Shown here one piece after another: positions 14,721 through 23,020 of a stretch of 36,561 bases of DNA (positions are counted from its first letter, which is position 1; the number at the start of each line of letters is the position of its first letter). Source of the stretch: Nitriliruptoraceae bacterium (GTDB lineage: Bacteria > Actinomycetota > Nitriliruptoria > Nitriliruptorales > Nitriliruptoraceae); assembly GCA_003565155.1 (NCBI GenBank), contig PXDB01000051.1:1-36561 (forward strand). Direction: 5' to 3'. The notes beneath the pieces were generated by a model. That model did no database searches and had not been told where the DNA came from. It was given only the letters and a program-made list of their open reading frames with translations. The translations under genes were made by a program, and so were the position numbers.

Positions 14721-16010
14721 TCACTCCGGTCCGGCAGCACCCCGGCCGCGCTCGGCCCGCGGCGGGGGCGGGTGCAGGCCCCCGAGCTCCTCCTCGAGCT
14801 CCGGGAAGGGCTCGTTCTCCACCAGCTCGTCCGACTCCGGATCCAGCTCCGGCTCGCGTCGCACCGGCTGGACGGCGGAGGAGGGGAACCGCTCCAGCGG
14901 GCCCTTGGGTTCGGCGTCCCAGGTCCCGAAGGTCAGGGGCGTCTGGAGGTAGAGGGCGATCAGCCGGGCGGTGGCCATGACCGCGTCGAGGTGGGTGCGC
15001 TCGTGCCCGTGGGTGGCGTCCACCCCGAAGCCGATCAGCGCGGCCCGGGTCTCGGCACCGGCCTCCAGCGCCGCGGCCACATCGGAGCGGTAGTAGCGGA
15101 ACACGTCCCGGTTGACCTCGAGGCCGTGGGCGCGCCCGAGCGCGTGCAGCCGCCGGCTGAGGTGGTAGTCGAAGGGGCCGTGCAGGTCCTGCATCGCGAT
15201 GGTGACCCCGGTCTCCGTGGAGTGCTGTCCGGGGGCGACCACCGCGGAGTCCACCGACACCATCTCCGCCACGTCGTGGTCCAGCCCGCTGGAGGCGCCG
15301 TGACCGACCTCCTCGGCGATGGTGATGAGCAGGTGGGCGCCGACCTCCAGGGGGGCACCGCTGTCGACCACCGCCTTGAAGGCCGCCAGCGCGGCGGCCA
15401 CACCCGCCTTGTCGTCGAGGTGGCGGGAGGTGACGAAGCCGGAGCGGGTGATGACCGGGTAGGCGGTCTGGGCGACGTGGTCACCGACCTGGATGCCGAG
15501 GTCCTGGAGATCGCCGCGGGAGTGGACCTTCTCGTCGACGCGGACCTCCACGTGCTCCCAGCCGTGGGGGTGGGTGTCGATCTCGTCACCGAAGGCGTGA
15601 CCGGAGGCCTTGGTGGGCAGGATCGTGCCGGTGTAGGTGCGGTCGGGATCGTCGGTGAAGATGCTGACCCGGGTGCCCTCGGAGAACCGGGAGCTGTGGG
15701 TGCCGATCTGGGTGACGGCGAGCCGGCCGTCGTCCTTGAGCGCGGTGACCATGCACCCGATCGTGTCGGTGTGCACCACCACCGCACGGTCGAGGGGCAC
15801 CCCGGGCTGGGCCCCCTCGAGCCGGGCGACCAGGGCGCCGCGGCGGGTCAGCTCGAAGGACAGCCCGATCTCCTCCAGTCGTTCACCGACGTGCTGCATG
15901 ATCACGTCGGTGCGGCCGGTGGGGCTCGGGATGCGGAGCAGTTCGAGCAGCACCTCCTGCATCCAGGTGCTGTCGATGGTCAGGTCGGTGGCGGGCGGTG
16001 GCGGCGTCAT
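14721..16010 (-). CDS. M42-family peptidase of the NAGGN osmoprotectant system
   Basis: A 429-residue co-catalytic metallopeptidase-fold protein resembling the M42 peptidase that accompanies N-acetylglutaminylglutamine amide (NAGGN) synthesis genes. Metal-site motifs: VVVHTDTIG (H80, D82), SRHLDDKAG with the bridging Asp, IAEEVGHGAS with the catalytic Glu pair, SVDSAVV, and GVDATHGHERTH at the end of the domain. Its substrate has not been established; NAGGN turnover or processing is the usual guess. After about residue 370 there is an acidic, Pro-rich tail of roughly 55 residues that looks disordered and unusual. The ATG at 16010 is chosen because TAGCGT lies 7 bases before it (leaderless); the alternative GTG at 16019 would fall inside that element. 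Confidence 0.87.
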   Translation of the reverse strand: MTPPPPATDLTIDSTWMQEVLLELLRIPSPTGRTDVIMQHVGERLEEIGLSFELTRRGALVARLEGAQPGVPLDRAVVVHTDTIGCMVTALKDDGRLAVTQIGTHSSRFSEGTRVSIFTDDPDRTYTGTILPTKASGHAFGDEIDTHPHGWEHVEVRVDEKVHSRGDLQDLGIQVGDHVAQTAYPVITRSGFVTSRHLDDKAGVAAALAAFKAVVDSGAPLEVGAHLLITIAEEVGHGASSGLDHDVAEMVSVDSAVVAPGQHSTETGVTIAMQDLHGPFDYHLSRRLHALGRAHGLEVNRDVFRYYRSDVAAALEAGAETRAALIGFGVDATHGHERTHLDAVMATARLIALYLQTPLTFGTWDAEPKGPLERFPSSAVQPVRREPELDPESDELVENEPFPELEEELGGLHPPPPRAERGRGAAGPE

Positions 16011-16017
16011 GCGGTCC

Positions 16018-16023
16018 ACGCTA
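16018..16023 (-). promoter_or_regulatory. -10 element (TAGCGT), leaderless start for the M42 peptidase
   Basis: On the minus strand TAGCGT is followed by exactly 7 bases (GGACCGC) and then the ATG at 16010, with no ribosome binding site. This places transcription initiation at or beside the start codon. Confidence 0.5.
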
Positions 16024-16126
16024 CCGCGTCACGCGCACAGCCCTCATCGCCGGGGACGAGGTCGGTGCTGCGAAGGCCGGGGCGGCGGGTCTTGAGCGAC
16101 GCCCCGCGGCTGCCGATGGTCACCAC

Positions 16127-17923
16127 ATGCCCCACGCACCGGCCACCCGCACCGCACGACCTTCCCTGCCGGAGGTCCTGGCCGGCGTGCCCCGGACCGC
16201 TGAGGAGCGGTGGCGGACCGAACGGATGATCCAGCGGGTGCGCGCCGCGGCGATACTGCTCGCCATCGGGCTCAGCCTGCACGTGGGCGGCGGACCGGGC
16301 GGTCGGTTGTGGGTCGCCGTGGTGGTGCTCGCGCTCACCCTGGGAGCGGTCGAGCTCGGCTTGCGCCGGCCCCCACGCATCCGCCCGCTCCAGCGGATCG
16401 GCGTGGTGGCCTTCTGCGGTGACACCCTGGCCACGGTCGTGACGCTGTGGACGATCGCGGCGGACCCGACCGATCCGATCGTGACCCTGACGTTGCTGCT
16501 CGGTGTCGAGGCTGCGCTGCGCTGGCAGCTCGGTGGTGCACTGCTCGGCGGTGCACTCGGCAGCGCCCTGGCGACCCTCTGGCTCTCCCGGGCGCACGAC
16601 GAGATGTTCGGCAGCCCCCCGCCGGTGGAGTACCTGGTCTTCCGGGGCGGGTCGAACCTGCTGCTGGTCGTCCTGGTGGGCGCGATCGTCCGGGAGCTGG
16701 ACCGCTCGCGGCATCACGCGGCCACGGTGCTGGCACTCACCCCGGAGCTCATCGTCACCCTGGACGCCGAGGACCGCATCACCTCCGCGAACCCGGCTGC
16801 GGGGACGCTGCTCGGCGAGGAACCGGCCGATCTCCTCGGCCGGCGGTGGGACGAGCTGACGATGGACGCCCGTGACGGCGCGTTGGCGCACCGGCCGGCC
16901 GAGGGGCTCCTGCGGAGCCAGCTGCGCCACGCGGACGGCACCGCCCGCTGCTTCGAGCTGAGCGTGCGCGACGATCCCGGCAAGGGCCGGCGCTACCTGG
17001 TCGGCCGCGACATCACCGCCCGCCGCGCGGCCGAACGCGAACGGTCGGTGTCGGCGCAGCGCTACCGGGCGCTGTTCGCCAACAACCCGGACGCGGTCTT
17101 CGGTTTCGACCTCGACGGGCGCATCGTCGACGTCAACCCGGCTGCGGAGGTGCTGTTCCGCCGCTCCCGCGCCGCACTGCTCGGCAGCGACGCCCTCGCG
17201 CTCATCGCCCCCGACCACCGCGAACAGGCCCGGTCGGCACTGGCGCGCACCCTCCAGGGCACCGCCCAGGAGGTCGAGGTCACCCTTAGCTTCCCGGACG
17301 GCCGCGTCGGGCACGCCGACGCCGACCTGCTGCCGATCGTGGTCGACGGCGCCGTGGTCGGGGTGTTCGGCATGGCCCGCGACATCACCGAACGGCGCCG
17401 GCGGGAGGCCTCCCTGGAGTACCGCGCCACCCATGACCCGCTGACCGGCCTCGCGAACCGCGCGTTGCTGCACCACCATCTGGAGGCGGCCGCAGCCGAC
17501 CACCGTCGCCACGGGGTGCTCTTCCTCGACCTCGACGGCTTCAAGGCCGTCAACGACGCGCACGGCCACGCTGCGGGCGACGAGGTGCTGGTGGAGGTGG
17601 CACGTCGCCTCCAGGCGACGGTCCGCGACACCGACCTGGTGAGCCGCTTCGCCGGCGACGAGTTCTGCGTGCTCCTCCCCCAGGCCGATCAGGCCAGCGT
17701 CCACCGCGTGGGCGAGCGTCTGTACAGCGCCCTGGCCGCGCCGTTCCACCTCGACGGCGGATCGGTGCGCATCGGCGCCTCCATCGGTGCCGCGCTCCCG
17801 CGGCCGGACGAGGATCCCGCCGCGCTGCTCGAGCGCGCGGACGCGGCGATGTACACCGTGAAGGAGCACCGGCGGTTGCAACCTGCCGGTGCCCTGGACG
17901 TGCCCCTGCTGCTGGCGAGCTGA
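16127..17923 (+). CDS. Membrane diguanylate cyclase with two PAS domains
   Basis: A 598-residue membrane sensor making c-di-GMP from two GTP. Layout: five or six hydrophobic segments (about 38-55, 61-79, 91-110, 117-132, 135-153, 172-190), two PAS domains (about 197-300 and 310-420, each ending in a GRDIT/ARDIT motif) and a GGDEF domain (430-590). The domain opens with THDPLTGLANR and contains DLDGFKAVNDAHGH. The signature is A509-G510-D511-E512-F513, a functional AGDEF variant, and the product-inhibition site R500-D-T-D503 is intact five residues upstream. No EAL domain is attached. The ATG at 16127 is the best start, although no good ribosome binding site is seen. It sits inside the NAGGN locus on the opposite strand. 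Confidence 0.92.
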   Translation: MPHAPATRTARPSLPEVLAGVPRTAEERWRTERMIQRVRAAAILLAIGLSLHVGGGPGGRLWVAVVVLALTLGAVELGLRRPPRIRPLQRIGVVAFCGDTLATVVTLWTIAADPTDPIVTLTLLLGVEAALRWQLGGALLGGALGSALATLWLSRAHDEMFGSPPPVEYLVFRGGSNLLLVVLVGAIVRELDRSRHHAATVLALTPELIVTLDAEDRITSANPAAGTLLGEEPADLLGRRWDELTMDARDGALAHRPAEGLLRSQLRHADGTARCFELSVRDDPGKGRRYLVGRDITARRAAERERSVSAQRYRALFANNPDAVFGFDLDGRIVDVNPAAEVLFRRSRAALLGSDALALIAPDHREQARSALARTLQGTAQEVEVTLSFPDGRVGHADADLLPIVVDGAVVGVFGMARDITERRRREASLEYRATHDPLTGLANRALLHHHLEAAAADHRRHGVLFLDLDGFKAVNDAHGHAAGDEVLVEVARRLQATVRDTDLVSRFAGDEFCVLLPQADQASVHRVGERLYSALAAPFHLDGGSVRIGASIGAALPRPDEDPAALLERADAAMYTVKEHRRLQPAGALDVPLLLAS

Positions 17924-17965
17924 CCCGACCCGTGACGGGCGGCGCGGCCGGGCGAGGCTGCCAGG

Positions 17966-17971
17966 TACCGT
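17966..17971 (+). promoter_or_regulatory. -10 element (TACCGT) for the rhomboid gene
   Basis: TACCGT lies 49 bases before the rhomboid ATG, giving a leader of about 42 bases that ends in a GAGGTGG ribosome binding site. Confidence 0.3.
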
Positions 17972-18019
17972 CGAGCGCCACGTTGCGGCCCTACGGCCAC
18001 GGGTCAGATCACGAGGTGG

Positions 18020-18988
18020 ATGGTGCGCGAGGGCGGGAACGGACCTGAGGGTGCCGACGCGACGGCGGCGCCCACCTGCTACCTCCACCCCGACCGTGCC
18101 GCGCTGCTGCGCTGCGCACGGTGCGAACAGCCGATCTGTGGCGACGACGCCATCGAGGCCCCGGTGGGCTACCAGTGCACCCGCTGCGCCGAAGGCGGGC
18201 AGCCGGTGCGCCGCATGGTCGACGTGGTCCAGAGCGCACCGGTCACCCGGGCGCTGGTCGGGGTCATCGCGGTCCTGTTCATCGTGACCAGCGCAGCCCC
18301 GGACATCACGGGGGTGTTCGGGCTCCGCCCGATCGTGCTCACCCCCGGTGGCGTGGAGGTGCTGACCGAACTGGTCGGCTGGTACGAGCCGACCGCGCTG
18401 GCGCGCGCCATCGGTGAGCCCTGGCTGCTGGTCACCAGCGGGTTCCTGCACGCCAACCTGATGCACGTCGGGTTCAACGGCCTGCTGCTCTGGCAGCTCG
18501 GGCACCTGCTGGAGCCGCTGCTCGGACGCGGCCGGTACGTGGCGCTGTACGCGGCGGGGCTGTTCGGCGGCGGGCTCGGCGTGCTGCTGGTGTCCTGGGT
18601 GTCCACCCTGGCGGGCATCAGCGGCATCGACCTCATCGCGCGCATCTTCGGCGGCAACCCGTTCCAGATCACCATCGGCGCGTCCGGTGCGGTCTTCGGG
18701 CTGATGGGCGCGGCCATGGTGGTGCTGCGGGAGCGGGGCGTGAACCCGTGGCGGACCTCCATCGGCACCCTGGTCGCCCTGAACCTGGTGCTGACCTTCG
18801 TGTTCCCCAACATCTCCGTGGGCGGTCACCTCGGCGGGCTGCTCGCCGGCGTGCTGGCCGGCAAGCTGCTGCTGGTGGACCGCCAACGTGCCGCCAGCCG
18901 ACGCAACCGGGTGTTCGCCATCGCCGCCGGCATGGCCGTGCTCTCGATCGGGATCGCTGCGCTGACGGTCGGTGCCCTGACCGCCTGA
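18020..18988 (+). CDS. Rhomboid-family intramembrane serine protease with N-terminal zinc finger
   Basis: A 322-residue rhomboid protease that cleaves transmembrane substrates within the membrane. Residues 20-56 form a B-box-like zinc finger: C20, H23, C32, C35, C40, then C53 and C56. A hydrophobic segment follows at about 76-92, and the rhomboid core covers 135-290 with HANLMHVGFN (the conserved H/N region), the catalytic GASG with S222, and the catalytic His in VGGHLGG (H270); a last membrane helix ends the protein. Fusions of B-box fingers to rhomboids are known in actinobacteria. ATG at 18020 or GTG at 18023 could start; GAGGTGG precedes both. It is convergent with the NAGGN synthetase, 20 bases apart. 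Confidence 0.93.
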   Translation: MVREGGNGPEGADATAAPTCYLHPDRAALLRCARCEQPICGDDAIEAPVGYQCTRCAEGGQPVRRMVDVVQSAPVTRALVGVIAVLFIVTSAAPDITGVFGLRPIVLTPGGVEVLTELVGWYEPTALARAIGEPWLLVTSGFLHANLMHVGFNGLLLWQLGHLLEPLLGRGRYVALYAAGLFGGGLGVLLVSWVSTLAGISGIDLIARIFGGNPFQITIGASGAVFGLMGAAMVVLRERGVNPWRTSIGTLVALNLVLTFVFPNISVGGHLGGLLAGVLAGKLLLVDRQRAASRRNRVFAIAAGMAVLSIGIAALTVGALTA

Positions 18989-19008
18989 CAGCCCCCGGCC
19001 CGTGGCGG

Positions 19009-20859
19009 TCAGCCGGCCGGCTCCTCCGTCCGGTGGTCGGCACCGCCGGTTCCGGGTTGCCAGCCCCGCGGCAGCGCCCGGGTGCCGGGGAACAGCAGGT
19101 CCACGAACCGCTCGGCGGTGGGCTGCGGCTCGTGGTTGGCCAGACCGGGGCGCTCGTTCGCCTCGATGCACACGTACCCGGGCCCCGTGACGTCGGCGAC
19201 CAGCAGATCGAGCCCGACGACGGGGATGGCCAGCACCTCGCTGGCCCGGACGGCGGCGCGTGCCAGGTCCGGGTGCAGGCGCTCGGTGACGTCGTGGATC
19301 GTCCCGCCGGTGTGCAGGTTGGCGGTGCGGCGCACGGCGAGATCCACCCCGGCATCGAGGACGTCCTCGAGGTCGTAGCCGGCCTCCTCCACCGTGCGGA
19401 TCGTCGCGTCGTCGAGGGGGATGGTGGACTCACCCCCGGTGGCCGCCGCACGTCGCCGGGAGGTCGCGGCGATCAGCTCCCCGATGGTGTGCTCGCCGGT
19501 GCCGGTCACCGTGGCCGGCAGCCGCACCGCCGCAGCCACCACCTTGTGATCGATGACCACGATCCGCAGATCATCGCCGGTCACGTACTCCTCGAGCACC
19601 ACCTCCGGGCAGAAGCGCTCGGCCAGGGCGACGGCGTCGACCAGCTCCGCCTCCGTGCGGACACCGACGGTGATCCCGCGGCCCTGCTCGCCGCGGGCCG
19701 GCTTTACCACCACCTCGTCGTGCTCGGCGAGGAACGCCAGGTCCTCCCCGTCGTGGGTGGCGACGCGCCCGTCGGGGACCCGCAGCCCCGCGTCCGCGAG
19801 CAGACGCCGGGTGAGCCGCTTGTCATCGCAGCGGCTGAGCGCGACGGCGTTGGTGAGCTCCGACAGCGACTCACGCGTGTGCACCGTGCGGCCGCCGTGG
19901 GCGAGCTTGAGCAGGCCGGACTCGGCGTCCACCACGTGCACGGTGATCCCGCGCCGCAACGCCTCGTCGGCGACCAGCCGCGCGTAGGGGTTCAGGTCAC
20001 CGATGCCCTCAGCGGGCGCGGCGGCGAACAGCCGCTCGTTGATCGGGTTCTTGCGCTTGACGGCGAACACCGGCACCCGCACGAAGCCGAGCTTCTCGTA
20101 CAGGGTGATCGCCGGCACGTTGTCGTGGACCACCGACAGGTCGAGGTAGGCGCGGTTGCGACCCTGGTACCGCTCAGCGAGGGTGCGCACCAGGGCACGG
20201 CCCACGCCGGGGCGCGTGGTCTGGGGGTCGACGGCCAGACACCACAGGCTGGTCCCCCGTTCGGGGTCGTCGAAGGCGTAGGTGTGGTCGACGCCGGTGA
20301 CGGTGCCGATCACCTCGCCGGTGTCGGTGTCCTCCGCGACGAGGTAGGTGAAGGTCTGGGTGAGCTGGTTGCGCCACAGCGTCGCCGTGGGTGCGGTGAC
20401 CATCCCCGCCTCGGTGTAGATCCGGTTGACCGCGTCGGCGTCGGCTTCGCTGGCCATCTTGCGGACCACCACGCCGCGCACCGGGGTCCGCTCGGCACGC
20501 AGCAGGTGCAGCCACAGGCGGTAGGTGTGGCTGGGGTCGATGAACAGCTCCTGGGGTGCCTTGGACACCAGCACGTGGGGCTCCCGCACGTACATGCAGA
20601 TGTCACGCCGCCCCGGCTCCTCCTTGGCCACCTCGTCGAGCAGGCGGTCGTGGTCGGCGAAGGTCTGCCCGAACAGCAGCCGGCCCCAGCCGCACTCCAG
20701 GGCGACGTCGGGGGCGATGTCGGCGGCGGGGCTGCGTGGCTGGCCCTGCCAGGGGCTGGTGGACAGGGACCGGTCGTAGCTGGCGGCGCCGGCGGCCTGG
20801 CCGCTGCGCCGGAGCGACCGGGCGCTGCGGCCGTCACGTTCCGGCGGGCGGCTCTCCAT
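19009..20859 (-). CDS. N-acetylglutaminylglutamine synthetase (GNAT/ATP-grasp fusion)
   Basis: A 616-residue two-domain enzyme that, by family knowledge, acetylates glutamine and ligates a second glutamine with ATP to give N-acetylglutaminylglutamine. N-terminus of about 50 residues is basic and disordered-looking. The GNAT domain covers about 130-265, with the acetyl-CoA loop TRPGVGRALV and DNVPAITLYEKLGFVRV. The ATP-grasp part covers about 290-595: NAVALSRCDDKRLTRRLL, VVKPARGEQGRGI (ATP-binding Lys loop), VVLEEYVTGDDLRIVVI, and the metal site CIEANERPGL. This RimK/cyanophycin-synthetase-like architecture is characteristic of the NAGGN pathway. The ATG at 20859 has CAGGAG 7 bases upstream; a GTG at 20880 has none. 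It follows the amidotransferase gene by 96 bases. Confidence 0.93.
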   Translation of the reverse strand: MESRPPERDGRSARSLRRSGQAAGAASYDRSLSTSPWQGQPRSPAADIAPDVALECGWGRLLFGQTFADHDRLLDEVAKEEPGRRDICMYVREPHVLVSKAPQELFIDPSHTYRLWLHLLRAERTPVRGVVVRKMASEADADAVNRIYTEAGMVTAPTATLWRNQLTQTFTYLVAEDTDTGEVIGTVTGVDHTYAFDDPERGTSLWCLAVDPQTTRPGVGRALVRTLAERYQGRNRAYLDLSVVHDNVPAITLYEKLGFVRVPVFAVKRKNPINERLFAAAPAEGIGDLNPYARLVADEALRRGITVHVVDAESGLLKLAHGGRTVHTRESLSELTNAVALSRCDDKRLTRRLLADAGLRVPDGRVATHDGEDLAFLAEHDEVVVKPARGEQGRGITVGVRTEAELVDAVALAERFCPEVVLEEYVTGDDLRIVVIDHKVVAAAVRLPATVTGTGEHTIGELIAATSRRRAAATGGESTIPLDDATIRTVEEAGYDLEDVLDAGVDLAVRRTANLHTGGTIHDVTERLHPDLARAAVRASEVLAIPVVGLDLLVADVTGPGYVCIEANERPGLANHEPQPTAERFVDLLFPGTRALPRGWQPGTGGADHRTEEPAG

Positions 20860-20955
20860 GACAGGCTCCTGGTCGGTCACGGTGCGGGCGGGACCGGGGT
20901 GCGCCGAACGGCCGGCGGGTGCGGGTGGTGCCAGCGACGCGGGTGCCGCGTCGGG

Positions 20956-22782
20956 TCAGGGGCGCACGTCGTGGGACTGCAACCACAGCTCCAACAGCGC
21001 GAGCTGCCACAGCTTGTTGCCCCGCAGCGCGGTGAGCTCCTCGTTGGGGGCGGCCAGCAGGCGGTCCACGTAGGCGTCCTGGTACAGCCCGCGCTCCCGG
21101 GCCTCCGGGGCGTGCAGGGCGTCGCGGACCAGGTCGAGGTAGGGGCCCTGGAGGTACTTCAGCGCCGGCACCGGGAAGTAGCCCTTCGGGCGGTCGATCA
21201 CCTCGCCCGGGATCACGCGCCGGGCAGCCTCCTTGAGCACGCCCTTGCCCTCCTGCGCCAGCTTCAGCTCCGGTGGGACCTGGGCGGCGATCTCGAGCAC
21301 CTCGTGGTCGAGGAAGGGCACGCGGGCCTCCAGCCCGGCGGCCATGGTCATGTTGTCGACCCGCTTGACGGGGTCGTCGACCAGCATGATCTGCGAGTCC
21401 AGGCGCAACGCCATGTCCGTGGCGGTCTCCGCCCCGTCCCGCAGGAAGTGCTGCTCCACCAGCGTCCGGGAGACGTCCTCCTCGATGCGGTGCTCGGGTC
21501 GCAGCACCTCGGCCATCTCCGCGTGGGGACGGTCGAAGAACGCGGCGTGGTAGCGGTCGACCGCCCGCGCGACGAGCTCCTCGCGGGAGGCGCCCGGCCC
21601 GAGCTGGTCGGTGAGCGCCTGCATCGGTGGGTACCAGTGGTAGCCGGCGAACACCTCGTCAGCGCCCTGACCGGACTGCACGACCTTGACGTGCCTGGCC
21701 ACCTCCTGGGACAGCAGGTAGAAGGCCACGGCGTCGTGGCTGACCATCGGCTCGTTCATGGCGTGGATCGCGTCGCCGAGCGCCGGCAGCATCCGCTCGG
21801 TGCCGATGCGGATCTGGTGGTGCTCGGTGGCGAACCGGCGGGCGATGACGTCGGAGTACGTGAACTCATCGCCCTCCTCGCCACCGGCGGCCTCGAAGCC
21901 GATCGAGAAGGTGTTGATGCCGGTCTGCCCGGCCTCGGCGAGCAGGCCGACCACCATCGAGGAGTCCAGCCCGCCGGACAGCAGCACGCCGACGGGGACG
22001 TCGGCCACGGTGCGCCAGTCCACGGCGCGGCGCATCGCGTCGAGGACCGCGTCCTCCCAGTCCCGCTCGCTCCAGTCCGCCTTGTCGGGATCGCGGGTGA
22101 AGTCGGGGCGCCAGAACTCCGTGTCGGTGACCACACCGTCGGGCTCGATGGCCCGGGTGGTGGCCGGTGGGAGCTTGCGCACACCGGCGAGGATGGTGTG
22201 GGGGGCGGGGACCACCGCGTGGAAGCTGAGGTAGTGGTGCAGGGCGGCGGGGTCGATGGAGGTGTCGACCTCGCCGCCGGCGAGCAGCGCCGGCAGGGTG
22301 GAGGCGAACCGCAGCCGGGCGCGCGTCTCGGCGAGGTAGAGGGGCTTGATCCCGAACCGGTCCCGGGCCAGGAGGCTGCGGCCGGTGTCACGCTCATGGA
22401 GCACGAAGGCGAACATGCCCTGGAGCCGGTCGACGAACCGGTCCCCCCAGGCGTGGTAGGCCTTCAGCACCACCTCGGTGTCGGAGGTGGAGAAGAACCG
22501 GTAGCCGCGCTCGGCCTCCAGCTCCGCCCGGAGCTGCTGGTAGTTGTAGATGCAGCCGTTGAAGGCGATGGTCAGGCCGAGCTCGGGGTCGTGCATCGGC
22601 TGGTTGCCGCAGGACGACAGATCGATGATGCGCAGCCGCCGGTGGCCCAGCGCGATCGGGCCCGAAGACCACAGGCCCTCACCGTCGGGGCCGCGGTCGG
22701 ACATCGTCGCGGTCATCCGGCTGACCGCTGCGACATCAGGGCGTGCACCGTCGAGTCGGAGCTCACCACTGAAGCCGCACAT
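20956..22782 (-). CDS. N-acetylglutaminylglutamine amidotransferase (AsnB-like)
   Basis: A 608-residue glutamine-dependent amidotransferase related to asparagine synthetase B, which by family knowledge converts N-acetylglutaminylglutamine to its C-terminal amide, NAGGN. The N-terminal glutaminase domain starts MCGFSGE with nucleophile C2, and contains MSDRGPDGEG, GHRRLRIIDLS and AFNGCIYNYQQLR. The synthetase domain has the pyrophosphate loop LLSGGLDSS (269-275) and the QSGQGADEVFAGY loop. The C-terminus carries DRPKGYFPVPALKYLQG, typical of this subgroup. ATG at 22780-22782, with GAGGA 6 bases upstream. It is the first gene of the amidotransferase-synthetase pair. A TACCCT -10 lies at 22871-22866. 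Confidence 0.94.
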   Translation of the reverse strand: MCGFSGELRLDGARPDVAAVSRMTATMSDRGPDGEGLWSSGPIALGHRRLRIIDLSSCGNQPMHDPELGLTIAFNGCIYNYQQLRAELEAERGYRFFSTSDTEVVLKAYHAWGDRFVDRLQGMFAFVLHERDTGRSLLARDRFGIKPLYLAETRARLRFASTLPALLAGGEVDTSIDPAALHHYLSFHAVVPAPHTILAGVRKLPPATTRAIEPDGVVTDTEFWRPDFTRDPDKADWSERDWEDAVLDAMRRAVDWRTVADVPVGVLLSGGLDSSMVVGLLAEAGQTGINTFSIGFEAAGGEEGDEFTYSDVIARRFATEHHQIRIGTERMLPALGDAIHAMNEPMVSHDAVAFYLLSQEVARHVKVVQSGQGADEVFAGYHWYPPMQALTDQLGPGASREELVARAVDRYHAAFFDRPHAEMAEVLRPEHRIEEDVSRTLVEQHFLRDGAETATDMALRLDSQIMLVDDPVKRVDNMTMAAGLEARVPFLDHEVLEIAAQVPPELKLAQEGKGVLKEAARRVIPGEVIDRPKGYFPVPALKYLQGPYLDLVRDALHAPEARERGLYQDAYVDRLLAAPNEELTALRGNKLWQLALLELWLQSHDVRP

Positions 22783-22865
22783 GCCGGGTCCTCGCGTCGC
22801 TGGTCGGGGCGTCGGTCACACGGGCAGCCGCCTCGCGGTCACCCTCGGGCGGCGCCTGCGCTCGC

Positions 22866-22871
22866 AGGGTA
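22866..22871 (-). promoter_or_regulatory. -10 element (TACCCT) for the NAGGN gene pair
   Basis: On the minus strand TACCCT lies about 83 bases before the amidotransferase ATG. No clear -35. The 238-base gap between this gene and the divergent PhzF gene holds this element and a plus-strand -10 (22985-22990), and nothing else I can name. Confidence 0.3.
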
Positions 22872-22984
22872 GGGGCTGACGGCTGCGTCCTCTCCGGGAA
22901 AGGGGGCCCCGAGGTGCAGGTGTCGGCCGTGGCTGGCGGCTGCGTGCGTGGCGGACGGCGGCGGAGGGCCCGGCCGCCGCGCAG

Positions 22985-22990
22985 TAGCGT
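22985..22990 (+). promoter_or_regulatory. -10 element (TAGCGT) for the PhzF gene
   Basis: TAGCGT lies 30 bases before the GTG at 23021, leaving a leader of about 24 bases that includes ATGGAG (23008-23013) as a ribosome binding site. Confidence 0.4.
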
Positions 22991-23020
22991 GGCGCGGCCA
23001 CGCGCAGATGGAGCCACGCC

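Noticed and set aside
16007-19171. Very long minus-strand open frame of over 1000 codons opposite the cyclase and rhomboid genes
   Set aside because: Its protein is His/Gln/Arg/Gly-rich with no domains, a usual shadow of GC-rich coding sequence; the plus-strand genes have clear domains.
18748-22872. Plus-strand open frame of about 1370 codons opposite the NAGGN genes
   Set aside because: Composition is His/Val/Gly/Gln-rich antisense shadow; the two minus-strand genes show full catalytic motifs.
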